A stretch of DNA of 25,710 nucleotides from Thermoplasmata archaeon. Its GTDB lineage: Archaea > Thermoplasmatota > Thermoplasmata > Thermoplasmatales > Thermoplasmataceae. The notes under the pieces are model-generated. The model did no database searches. It saw nothing but the letters and a program-made list of their open reading frames with translations, and was not told the origin of the DNA. Every line of letters begins with the position of its first letter. Position 1 is the stretch's first letter. Shown here one piece after another: positions 8,088-15,221 of the stretch. The position numbers were made by a program, and so were the translations under genes. The stretch covers positions 1 through 25,710 of the forward strand of contig JAKAAE010000008.1 in NCBI GenBank assembly GCA_021797225.1, given 5' to 3'.

Positions 8088-8216
8088 GGTGCTAAATGTC
8101 AGGCATAATTTCGCCATAAAATTTCCATAAACTGGCTTTAATAATTAAAAATAGTTTACTATTCGGTACAATAAGTAATGTAGTTTAAATGATGCTGTCC
8201 ATATGTAAATTTCAAA

Positions 8217-8228
8217 AAGCTTAAATAG
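8217..8228 (+). promoter_or_regulatory. BRE/TATA promoter of the CADD/TenA-like gene
   Basis: AAGCTTAAATAG has a strong archaeal TATA core (TTAAATAG) preceded by a purine-rich BRE-like AAAAAGC. The TATA core is centred about 24 bases before ATG 8249, so transcription should start at or next to the start codon. Confidence 0.6.
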
Positions 8229-8248
8229 TATTTATTATATTATATATT

Positions 8249-8920
8249 ATGCAGCAATCAGATTTTTACGGAGAAATAAAGAGGGTTGTAAAGGGACATG
8301 AAGCTACTGACAATGACTTCATCAACAGATTCGCCAGAGGAGAAATATCTGATGATGAGTTCATAAGATTTTCAATTGAATTCTACCATTTTACACGGGA
8401 GTGGCCAGAAATACTTGCAAAATTGCTTGTAAGTACTGAGAATGAGAACGATGCGTACGAGCTTACAGGAATACTGGTATCTGAGCTCGGTAGCGAGGAT
8501 CCTGCGAAAAGGCATGAGCTTTTATACAGAAGATATTTAAGATCAATCGGTCTTAAACCCGAGGATTTGGTGAAACGGAAACAGCTACAGACCACAAAGG
8601 CATGGCTTGACGGAATGAGAGACTACTTTTCATCGGATCACGCAAATGCCTTAGGCGCAGAATTTGCCCTTGAGAATATGGCTATACCTATGTGGGATAA
8701 ATTGCTACCCGGATTGAAGATAATGAAAGAAAGGAAATACAGGGATATGGATATGCTGTACTTTACCTTCCATAGGGATATAGAATCCAAGCATGAAGAT
8801 GCCATGGAGAACGTTATAGGAATACACAGCAATGATCAGAAGGATAAATTTATAGAGAGTGCAAAGGGAATACTTGAACTGGAAAAGAATTTCTGGCTCG
8901 GTCTTTCGGATAAGAAATAA
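8249..8920 (+). CDS. Heme-oxygenase-fold metal oxidase, CADD/TenA/PqqC-like
   Basis: This 223-residue all-helical protein resembles the iron-containing redox enzyme family, which shares the heme-oxygenase fold with TenA, PqqC and the chlamydial protein CADD. Candidate metal ligands follow the CADD/UndA pattern: E79 (or E83) and H89 in the VSELGSEDPAKRHELLYRRY segment, E138 or E142 in GAEFALE, and H175-x3-E179-x2-H182 (FHRDIESKHED). The last set has glutamate where CADD has aspartate. The cysteine of thiaminase TenA is not evident, so thiamin salvage is unlikely. Family members oxidise fatty acids, modify arginine, or make p-aminobenzoate from a tyrosine-derived side chain. The gene ends 30 bases from the converging hmgA gene and so borders the tyrosine-degradation cluster. 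Its substrate is unknown. Confidence 0.7.
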   Translation: MQQSDFYGEIKRVVKGHEATDNDFINRFARGEISDDEFIRFSIEFYHFTREWPEILAKLLVSTENENDAYELTGILVSELGSEDPAKRHELLYRRYLRSIGLKPEDLVKRKQLQTTKAWLDGMRDYFSSDHANALGAEFALENMAIPMWDKLLPGLKIMKERKYRDMDMLYFTFHRDIESKHEDAMENVIGIHSNDQKDKFIESAKGILELEKNFWLGLSDKK

Positions 8921-8933
8921 ATGCATTAAAAAT

Positions 8934-8951
8934 TTTATAACTAATTTTTTT
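8934..8951. terminator. Shared AT-rich convergent terminator region
   Basis: The 30 bases between the CADD-like gene and hmgA contain a T-rich run (TAATTTTTTTC near 8941-8951) on the plus strand, plus an A-rich run at 8929-8932 that reads as T on the minus strand. Both converging transcripts probably end here. Confidence 0.3.
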
Positions 8952-10090
8952 CACGATTTCCATGAATATTGGTAATTTTTATCCTTTATTGATTCTGCCT
9001 TTTCAGTGGGAAGTAACCATTTATACGATTCGACCATGATAGCAACCTCATCGGTCTTTTCTGCGCCTATACTATTCTCCACAACTCCTGGCTGCGGTCC
9101 GTGAATCATTCCGTGAACATGCATTGTAATTGATTTTTCTCCTATGCCCTTCCTGCTCATGAAATTCCCAGACGAATAGAATATGAGTTCGTCCGAATCT
9201 ATATTGTTGTGGTAATACGGGATGGGAATAGCCCTTTCATGGAAATCAAATAGCCTGGGAAGGAATGCGCCGATCATGAAATGCTTTGACTCAAATACAG
9301 TATGTACCGGAGGTGGCATGTGTAGTTTTCCTACAATCGGTGCAAATTTATCAATGTTGATGGAAAACGGGTAAAGATAACCATCGTAACCTTCCAGATC
9401 AAAAACTGGATTATTTCTCACAGTATTAAGATAATAATTACCATAATCGACCCTTATATTGTATTCACCTTTATTATTTTCAGGCTCTACAAATTCAGGT
9501 ATCTGTATATCCCTGGAATAGTACGGCATGCCTTCTTTCAACTGTCCATATTTATTCATATAATGATCTGGAATCTCAATGTGATCTGTTGAAATAGTAA
9601 AAAAGAAAAATGACCTTTCATTCATTATTGCTCTGTAGGTTGTACCCTTAGGAATATATATAAAGTCTCCTGCCCTGAATTTGAGTATTCCGAAAGGCGA
9701 TAGAATTGCACCGGAACCAGAATGTACAAAGAAAACCTCATCATAAAGCGCATTCCTGAAATACTCATCAGTATTCGCATCAGTATCTATGATGCCGGTT
9801 CTGATTGAATTATTGAAGAATAGAACCTGCCTACCAGTATAAAAATTATCCAGCTTGCCCAGTTCTCCTGTACGGAGATGTCTGTGCTCAACTAAATCCA
9901 CTGGCGATAATTTCTCACGGTATTGAACATCTGTAGTTTCAACTTCTGCAGGATCAAACCTATGGTATAGCAAAGAATATCGCCCGTCGAAAGCATCCAG
10001 ACCAAACAGTTCTTCTTTTTCTATGTGATTTCTATCATCGTATGTATGCCTCTGTTCAGGCACCTTTCCCATTTTTACATAGTAAACCAT
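8951..10090 (-). CDS. hmgA: Homogentisate 1,2-dioxygenase
   Basis: This is a non-heme Fe(II) dioxygenase of the cupin fold that opens the homogentisate ring to maleylacetoacetate. At 379 residues it is the short prokaryotic form; the animal enzyme has about 445. The active-site segment is IPYYHNNIDSDE (H294 with E301). The third ligand is H330 in HVHGMIHGPQPG, and H263 in PPPVH is the probable acid/base histidine. In the animal enzyme the first histidine and the glutamate are six residues apart; here they are seven apart, as I recall from the short bacterial group. ATG 10090 immediately follows the fah stop codon (TGA-ATG), with a GGTGGTG Shine-Dalgarno-like stretch before it, so the two are translationally coupled. 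It is the last gene of the hpd-fah-hmgA operon. Confidence 0.87.
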   Translation of the reverse strand: MVYYVKMGKVPEQRHTYDDRNHIEKEELFGLDAFDGRYSLLYHRFDPAEVETTDVQYREKLSPVDLVEHRHLRTGELGKLDNFYTGRQVLFFNNSIRTGIIDTDANTDEYFRNALYDEVFFVHSGSGAILSPFGILKFRAGDFIYIPKGTTYRAIMNERSFFFFTISTDHIEIPDHYMNKYGQLKEGMPYYSRDIQIPEFVEPENNKGEYNIRVDYGNYYLNTVRNNPVFDLEGYDGYLYPFSINIDKFAPIVGKLHMPPPVHTVFESKHFMIGAFLPRLFDFHERAIPIPYYHNNIDSDELIFYSSGNFMSRKGIGEKSITMHVHGMIHGPQPGVVENSIGAEKTDEVAIMVESYKWLLPTEKAESIKDKNYQYSWKS

Positions 10091-10972
10091 TCACACCACC
10101 CTGTTTACAAGTGTCCCCAGCTGTGGGGATTCAAACCAGACCTCATCGCCGGCTTTAAGCCAGGGATATTTGCCAAGCTCAAGAATGCAACCTGTCCCGA
10201 ATGTACCGCTTCCAATTACATCGCCAGGAAGCAGCGGAACCGATTCAGAAGCCCGTTCAAGCATTGAATCAAAACTGAAATATATGTTTTTTAAATTATT
10301 CTGAGAATAGAGTTTGCCGTTCACATAGCCCTTCATTTCTATATTTATCTTTCCATCTTCCCCATCAGCGAGAATTTCATCCCTGGTCACAAGAAACGGT
10401 CCGAACGATGTTGCATAGTCCTTTCCCTTTGCAGGTCCCAGCATAATTTTCATCTCTTCTTTTTGAATGTCACGGAGACTCCAGTCATTCATGATTATAA
10501 ATCCAAAGATCGAATCCATGCAGTTTTTATGGCAATCCTCAACCTTTTTACCTATAACTGCTGCGACCTCCATTTCATAATCAAAAGCCCTGCTCTTATC
10601 CGGATATTTGATATCATATCCGGAGGGGTATATATTAGGTGTACATGAAAAGTAAAATACAGGGAACTTATACCATTCCTGAATCATTTCAAGCCCCTTA
10701 TTTTTTCTCGCATTCTTTACATGATCCTCAAATGAGTAAAAATCCCGAACTGATCGCATTCCAGGTATTGGTACTCCATATTTTATGTTCCCTGGTTTCA
10801 CTTCAGATCTTTCTTCTGGCCTCAGTTTAATTATATCATTATATAGACTGTAAAATCTTTTTTCAAGTTCTTTTTCATCAATCCCCAACATGGATGCAAT
10901 ACTGAAATACCTTTTATTGCTATAAATACAGTAAATAGGTTTATTTGAAAGCTCAAGCAAGCAGATTCTCAT
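10091..10972 (-). CDS. Fumarylacetoacetate hydrolase family protein
   Basis: This 293-residue C-C bond hydrolase is expected to split fumarylacetoacetate into fumarate and acetoacetate. It carries DFYSFEDH (D77 metal ligand, H84 catalytic base, aligning with mouse FAH D126 and H133), DYEMEV (E133 and E135), NDWSLRD (D163), AKGKDYATSFGP, and a C-terminal PGDVIGSGTFGTG. Match to the true FAH motifs is better than to general FAH-superfamily members, although the protein is shorter than eukaryotic FAH (about 420). Its ATG overlaps the hpd stop (ATGA, 4 bases) and GAGAGGT lies just upstream as a Shine-Dalgarno. Because no maleylacetoacetate isomerase is present here, the enzyme might also accept the cis isomer, releasing maleate. 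That is inference. Confidence 0.85.
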   Translation of the reverse strand: MRICLLELSNKPIYCIYSNKRYFSIASMLGIDEKELEKRFYSLYNDIIKLRPEERSEVKPGNIKYGVPIPGMRSVRDFYSFEDHVKNARKNKGLEMIQEWYKFPVFYFSCTPNIYPSGYDIKYPDKSRAFDYEMEVAAVIGKKVEDCHKNCMDSIFGFIIMNDWSLRDIQKEEMKIMLGPAKGKDYATSFGPFLVTRDEILADGEDGKINIEMKGYVNGKLYSQNNLKNIYFSFDSMLERASESVPLLPGDVIGSGTFGTGCILELGKYPWLKAGDEVWFESPQLGTLVNRVV

Positions 10973-12048
10973 AAATTACCTCTCTGAGCCTGTTCCCTTT
11001 CTATAGATTCAAACAGCGCCTTAAAGTTTCCTGCACCGAAGGATTTTGCGCCCTTTCTCTCTATAATTTCAAAGAATACAGTGGGCCTGTCAGTCAGTGG
11101 TTTTGTGAAGATCTGGAGTAAATAGCCATCCTCGTCACGATCTACCAGAATATTGAGTGCTTTCAACTTTTCTATATCCTCGTCAACGTCTCCCACCCTT
11201 TCGGTTAGGTTATCATAATATGATGCAGGTGTATCCAGAAATTGTATTCCGTTCTCTTTAAGTCTGGAAACAGTATCAATAATATTGTCGGTCTTGAGAG
11301 CTATATGCTGTACGCCCTGGGAATTGTAGTAGTCCAGATATTCTTCAATCTGCGATTTTTTTAATCCCTTTGCAGGCTCATTCAGGGGAAATACTATATT
11401 ATCATTGTATTTTACAACCTTTGACCTCAGTGCGGAATAGTCTGTACGTATCATTTTATCATCAAAGGTTATCAGCTGGCTAAAATTCATATTTTTAATA
11501 TAATAATTCACCCACCGGTCCATCTCCCCCTCATAAACATTACCAACTACATGATCTACCTTGTAAATACCTGTGTCCTTTGCCTCTGATTCCATTTCAG
11601 CATATCCAGGTAAGAAACCCTTATAATCGCCCCTCTCAATAAGAGTGTGCAATGTATCTCCATAGGTCTTTGTTACCGCCTTCCTTATCTTACCATTTTC
11701 ATCCTTCTCTTCCGTAATCGCAGAGACCTTTACATTTTTTGATTCCAGATGTTTTTTTGTAAAATCCAGATCATCAACCTCGAGGGAAATATCCCTGACA
11801 CCGTCTCCGTGAGCTACTATTGATTTATTTATATCTGAATCTGCATTAAGTGAACTTGTAAAAACAAGATTTATATCTCCCCTATTAAGCAGGAAAGAGG
11901 AGTTTTCCCTGTTTCCTGTTTCAAGCCCTGAATACGCTTTCAAATTCAATCCGAGTCCGTTTTCCATAAAGTATGACCACGTTTTTGCACTGCTTACATA
12001 GAATTCTATATGGTTTATTTTTTTAAACAGTTCATCATTACCGTACAT
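10969..12048 (-). CDS. hpd: 4-hydroxyphenylpyruvate dioxygenase
   Basis: This is a 359-residue vicinal oxygen chelate enzyme that converts 4-hydroxyphenylpyruvate to homogentisate with Fe(II) and O2. The iron ligands are visible as H166 (VDHVVGNV), H248 (VQHIALKTD) and E327 (FFEIIER). The C-terminal tail GAGNFKALFESIEREQAQRGNL, broken here as GAGNFKALFES plus IEREQ plus RGNL, is diagnostic for HPPD, where it closes the active site. The N-terminal domain keeps the fold but lacks metal ligands, as is usual. Length is normal for bacterial HPPD. ATG 12048 lies about 27 bases after a TATA-like element and the mRNA is probably leaderless. It is the first gene of the operon. A 17-base palindrome overlaps the promoter and could mediate response to tyrosine or homogentisate. 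Confidence 0.93.
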   Translation of the reverse strand: MYGNDELFKKINHIEFYVSSAKTWSYFMENGLGLNLKAYSGLETGNRENSSFLLNRGDINLVFTSSLNADSDINKSIVAHGDGVRDISLEVDDLDFTKKHLESKNVKVSAITEEKDENGKIRKAVTKTYGDTLHTLIERGDYKGFLPGYAEMESEAKDTGIYKVDHVVGNVYEGEMDRWVNYYIKNMNFSQLITFDDKMIRTDYSALRSKVVKYNDNIVFPLNEPAKGLKKSQIEEYLDYYNSQGVQHIALKTDNIIDTVSRLKENGIQFLDTPASYYDNLTERVGDVDEDIEKLKALNILVDRDEDGYLLQIFTKPLTDRPTVFFEIIERKGAKSFGAGNFKALFESIEREQAQRGNL

Positions 12049-12070
12049 ATTAACATATTTACATTTCTTT

Positions 12071-12089
12071 ATATTAACCTATCGTTAAT
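12071..12089 (-). promoter_or_regulatory. hpd operon promoter with overlapping palindromic operator
   Basis: On the minus strand TTAATATAAA (about 12071-12080) is a TATA-like box centred about 27 bases before ATG 12048. Overlapping it, ATTAAC-CTATC-GTTAAT (12073-12089) is a perfect inverted repeat with 6-base arms. A dimeric repressor bound here would cover the BRE/TATA region. The divergent acetoacetyl-CoA synthetase promoter starts about 49 bases away. Confidence 0.45.
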
Positions 12090-12137
12090 TTTAAATGCAT
12101 GTTATTCTCTCGCATAGCAGGAAAATGTGGGGAAGAT

Positions 12138-12146
12138 ATTTATACA
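12138..12146 (+). promoter_or_regulatory. TATA box of the acetoacetyl-CoA synthetase gene
   Basis: ATTTATACA is centred about 23 bases before ATG 12165, giving a leaderless transcript. It is divergent from the hpd promoter in a 116-base intergenic region. Confidence 0.5.
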
Positions 12147-12164
12147 TAATTATATTGAAGCATT

Positions 12165-14105
12165 ATGAGCCTGGAGGAACAACCCCTGTGGGTACCGGAT
12201 GAAAATTATAAAAAAGATTCTGCTATGTACCGTTTTATACAGTATATAAATAACCGGTATAACCTTAATTTCAAAAGCTACAATGAATTGTGGCAGTGGT
12301 CAATAAATAGTATGGAGGATTTCTGGGTTTCCCTTTCCAAGTTTTATGACCTAAATATAGAGAATTATCAGTATATCCATAGAGGGGAAAACGTTAACAG
12401 CACATGGTTCGAAGGGTCACAGTTAAACTATGCGAATTACGTTTATAGAAATAGAAATTTAGATAAGACAGCCATAATTCAGTATAATGAAAATGGTGTT
12501 GAGCTGCGCATATCATATAGAGACCTCTGGAAAAAGGTATCCTCCATGGCATATTACCTTGAAAATAATGGTATAGGAAAAGGAGACAGGGTATGTGCCT
12601 ATATAGCCAACATTCCAGAGGCGGTAATTTTATTTCTGGCATCAGCATCAGTGGGTGCAATATGGTCGTCATGTTCCCCTGATTTCGGTGTAAAAGGTGT
12701 AATAGAAAGATTTTCTCAAATTGATCCTTCTGTATTTATTGTATCACCAGAATATTCCTATAACGGCAAAAAATATGAGAGAATTCAAAATGCATCTGAA
12801 ATTTTGAAAAATTTGCCAAACGTAAAGCTGGCCATTTCCACAGGTGATATAAAAATAGATCAGTTCATAAATTTCAAGGATATACCGGTAAATACCATGG
12901 AACTTACCCCTATAAATGTTAATTTTTCTCATCCATTATGGATACTCTACTCGTCAGGAACCACGGGAAAACCCAAAGCCATAGTTCACGGGCATGGAGG
13001 TATTATACTGGAGCATTTCAAGGTTCTCGGCTTGCATATGGGGATATCAGAAAATAGTGTATTTATATGGGCAACCACCACAGGCTGGATGATGTGGAAT
13101 ATACTTGTCAGTGGTCTTTTAATGGGCTCTACGATAGTTATGTATGATGGGAGTGTCAGTTATCCTGATATATCTATTCTATGGAAAATAACAGAAAAAT
13201 TCAAAATTACCCATCTGGGTATAAGTGCAGCATACATAGAATCATTGATGAAACTGAATTATTATCCGGCAGAAATTTATGAATTAAATGGCCTTGAGTT
13301 TATCGGTTCCACTGGAAGTCCCCTGTCGAAGGAAGCTTTTCAATTTGTTTATAGCCGGGTAAAGAAAAATCTCTGGCTTTCCTCACTGAGCGGTGGAACC
13401 GACCTGTGCTCTGCCATATGCCTGGGTTCGCCCATCCTTCCGGTATATCCTGGAAAAATTCAGTGCAGGGGACTCGGCGCAGGTGTAGAATCGCTGGACG
13501 AAAGTGGAAAACCGGTTATAGGGAGAAAAGGGGAACTGGCAATCATGAAAGCAATGCCCAATATGCCTGTTTTCTTCTGGAACGACACTGGAAAGGAAAG
13601 GTACTATAAAAGTTATTACGACTTTTTTCCAGGAATCTGGAGGCACGGGGATTTTATATCAATATTCAGGGATGGCAGCATAATTATTTACGGAAGATCA
13701 GATGCAGTACTTAACCGGAACGGAATCAGGATAGGAACAGGAGAGATTTACTCCGCCGTTGAGGCTATCGATTTTGTAGAGAATTCAATCGTAATTGGCT
13801 ATAAAAACAGCCATAATCAATATATAATAGCTTTATTTGTAGAGCTTAAGGACACGTTAACTCTGGATAATGAAAGGGAAAGAACAATACAGAAACGCAT
13901 AAGGGAGGATCTATCTCCAAGGCATGTGCCGGATATTATACTGCAAGTGCCGGAAATCCCAGAAACGCTTAATGGAAAGAAGATAGAAGTTCCATTAACG
14001 AGGATAATGGAGGGAGAATTCATAAACTCAGTGATAAATAGGGAATCACTGAGAAACTCTTCTGTTCTGGATTATTTCCTAACGCTAAGAGAACAATTGA
14101 GATGA
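12165..14105 (+). CDS. Acetoacetyl-CoA synthetase (acetoacetate-CoA ligase)
   Basis: This 646-residue ANL-superfamily adenylate-forming ligase activates acetoacetate to acetoacetyl-CoA using ATP and CoA. The N-terminal cap (ELWQWSINSMEDFW, about 41-54) is the acetyl-CoA-synthetase-type domain. The P-loop core LYSSGTTGKPKAIVHGHGG spans about 261-279. TTTGWMMWN is typical of acetoacetyl-CoA rather than acetyl-CoA synthetases. The hinge region YGRSDAVLNRNGIRIGTGEIY (quoted as YGRSDAVLNRNG then IRIGTGEIY) and the catalytic lysine in ETLNGKKIEVPL (about residue 614) are intact. Length matches the family. Lying back to back with the operon that ends in acetoacetate release, it provides the logical exit to central metabolism via thiolase. 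It has its own leaderless promoter. Confidence 0.9.
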   Translation: MSLEEQPLWVPDENYKKDSAMYRFIQYINNRYNLNFKSYNELWQWSINSMEDFWVSLSKFYDLNIENYQYIHRGENVNSTWFEGSQLNYANYVYRNRNLDKTAIIQYNENGVELRISYRDLWKKVSSMAYYLENNGIGKGDRVCAYIANIPEAVILFLASASVGAIWSSCSPDFGVKGVIERFSQIDPSVFIVSPEYSYNGKKYERIQNASEILKNLPNVKLAISTGDIKIDQFINFKDIPVNTMELTPINVNFSHPLWILYSSGTTGKPKAIVHGHGGIILEHFKVLGLHMGISENSVFIWATTTGWMMWNILVSGLLMGSTIVMYDGSVSYPDISILWKITEKFKITHLGISAAYIESLMKLNYYPAEIYELNGLEFIGSTGSPLSKEAFQFVYSRVKKNLWLSSLSGGTDLCSAICLGSPILPVYPGKIQCRGLGAGVESLDESGKPVIGRKGELAIMKAMPNMPVFFWNDTGKERYYKSYYDFFPGIWRHGDFISIFRDGSIIIYGRSDAVLNRNGIRIGTGEIYSAVEAIDFVENSIVIGYKNSHNQYIIALFVELKDTLTLDNERERTIQKRIREDLSPRHVPDIILQVPEIPETLNGKKIEVPLTRIMEGEFINSVINRESLRNSSVLDYFLTLREQLR

Positions 14106-14121
14106 TTAACTAACCGCCACT

Positions 14122-14131
14122 CTTTTATATT
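14122..14131 (+). promoter_or_regulatory. TATA box of the cyclase-family gene
   Basis: CTTTTATATT is centred about 23 bases before ATG 14150, in a 44-base gap after the synthetase gene. The cyclase gene can therefore be transcribed on its own, although read-through from upstream is also likely. Confidence 0.45.
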
Positions 14132-14149
14132 CTATAATTATTTATAATA

Positions 14150-15076
14150 ATGGAAAACAATAGACCTGGCAAAGAAAAAATGTATAACACAAGTTCTGAT
14201 CTTTCTTCCAGTTTTGGTCCTGAAGATCAGAGGGGAAATCTGAATTATATTGATAGTAAAAAAGTGCTGGATGCCCTGAAAATACCTGAGAAAGGAAAAT
14301 TATACAGGATGTCTCATTCTGTATTTAACGGTATGGCGGACCGGGAAACACATGGACCCTATTTCTTTGGTATAATGCTCAGGCCCTGTGATAATGGCTT
14401 TACCGGGAAATATGAAAACCGGTATGGTCCATCCCTCGGAAGATTAGAAATGTGCGACCATACGGCAACCCATATTGATGCGCTGTCTCACATGGCATAT
14501 GACGGTAAATTCTTTAACAATATTCCTGTCAAGAACATTATCTCCAATACAGGGTATTCTAAACTGGGAATAGAAAATGTGGGGCCTATAGTTACCAGAG
14601 GGATAATGGTTGATGCTGCAGGATATAGTGGAACAGATTTACTGGAAGGCGGAACCCCTATAGAAGTTCCAGAAGTACTGAACTTTCTGAAGGATAATAA
14701 CATAATACCGGAAAAGGGAGATGCGATGTTTTTTCATACAGGCGCCTCAGTTCTATTCTCGCAGCCTGATAAATATGATAAATTTTACGATTCATCACCC
14801 GGAATTGGATTCCACCTGGCTAAATACCTGAAGGAAAACGGTATATCAGTGACAGGAAGCGATACCCCATCATCTGAGGTTGTTCCACCTGAAGCCAGAA
14901 ATACCCGGCTCCCTGTTCATCAATTCCTGATTGCAGGTGCAGGAATACACATTATAGATAATCTCAGCCTTCACAGGATGGCGAAAGATAAAGTCTATGA
15001 ATTCATGTTTATATGTTCTCCAATACCGTTCCACGGCGCCACAGCTTCGCCTGTTTCACCAGTTGCTATAATTTAG
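14150..15076 (+). CDS. Cyclase-family metal-dependent hydrolase (kynurenine formamidase-like)
   Basis: This 308-residue protein belongs to the cyclase/KynB superfamily of metal-dependent amidases and hydrolases. The metal signature HTATHIDALSH gives H104, H108, D110 and H114, matching HxGTHxDxPxH with alanine in place of glycine. The N-terminal GPEDQRGNLNYI and the length above 300 place it with the long bacterial type of unknown substrate rather than the compact formamidase of about 210 residues. GSDTPSSE and the C-terminal SPIPFHGATASPV (broken here as SPIPFHG and ATASPV) are conserved in that long type. There is no signal peptide. Its position beside a tyrosine-degradation operon that lacks an isomerase suggests a role on an aromatic ring-cleavage intermediate or a lactone/amide side product. 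That is inference. Confidence 0.75.
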   Translation: MENNRPGKEKMYNTSSDLSSSFGPEDQRGNLNYIDSKKVLDALKIPEKGKLYRMSHSVFNGMADRETHGPYFFGIMLRPCDNGFTGKYENRYGPSLGRLEMCDHTATHIDALSHMAYDGKFFNNIPVKNIISNTGYSKLGIENVGPIVTRGIMVDAAGYSGTDLLEGGTPIEVPEVLNFLKDNNIIPEKGDAMFFHTGASVLFSQPDKYDKFYDSSPGIGFHLAKYLKENGISVTGSDTPSSEVVPPEARNTRLPVHQFLIAGAGIHIIDNLSLHRMAKDKVYEFMFICSPIPFHGATASPVSPVAII

Positions 15077-15087
15077 TATTATTATAA

Positions 15088-15140
15088 CTATTTATTTTTC
15101 TCAATCAGATTGTCCAATAATTTTTATAGTAAGATTTTTA
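15088..15140. terminator. T-rich region between convergent genes
   Basis: The 145 bases between the cyclase gene and the flippase gene are AT-rich with T runs (around 15091-15099, 15120-15126 and 15133-15138). This fits U-rich archaeal termination of the plus-strand transcript. No gene is supported here; the small plus-strand frame 15148-15336 mostly overlaps the flippase. Confidence 0.3.
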
Positions 15141-15221
15141 ATGCATATTGAAGATAACATTACCTTTATTTGCAACTCATAAATTCAGTGACCCTGCAAG
15201 AAGTTTATACACCTGTAATTA

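Noticed and set aside
8249..8920. Thiaminase II (TenA) as the identity of the heme-oxygenase-fold protein
   Set aside because: The protein has metal-ligand histidines and glutamates of the CADD/UndA pattern, and no catalytic cysteine is apparent.
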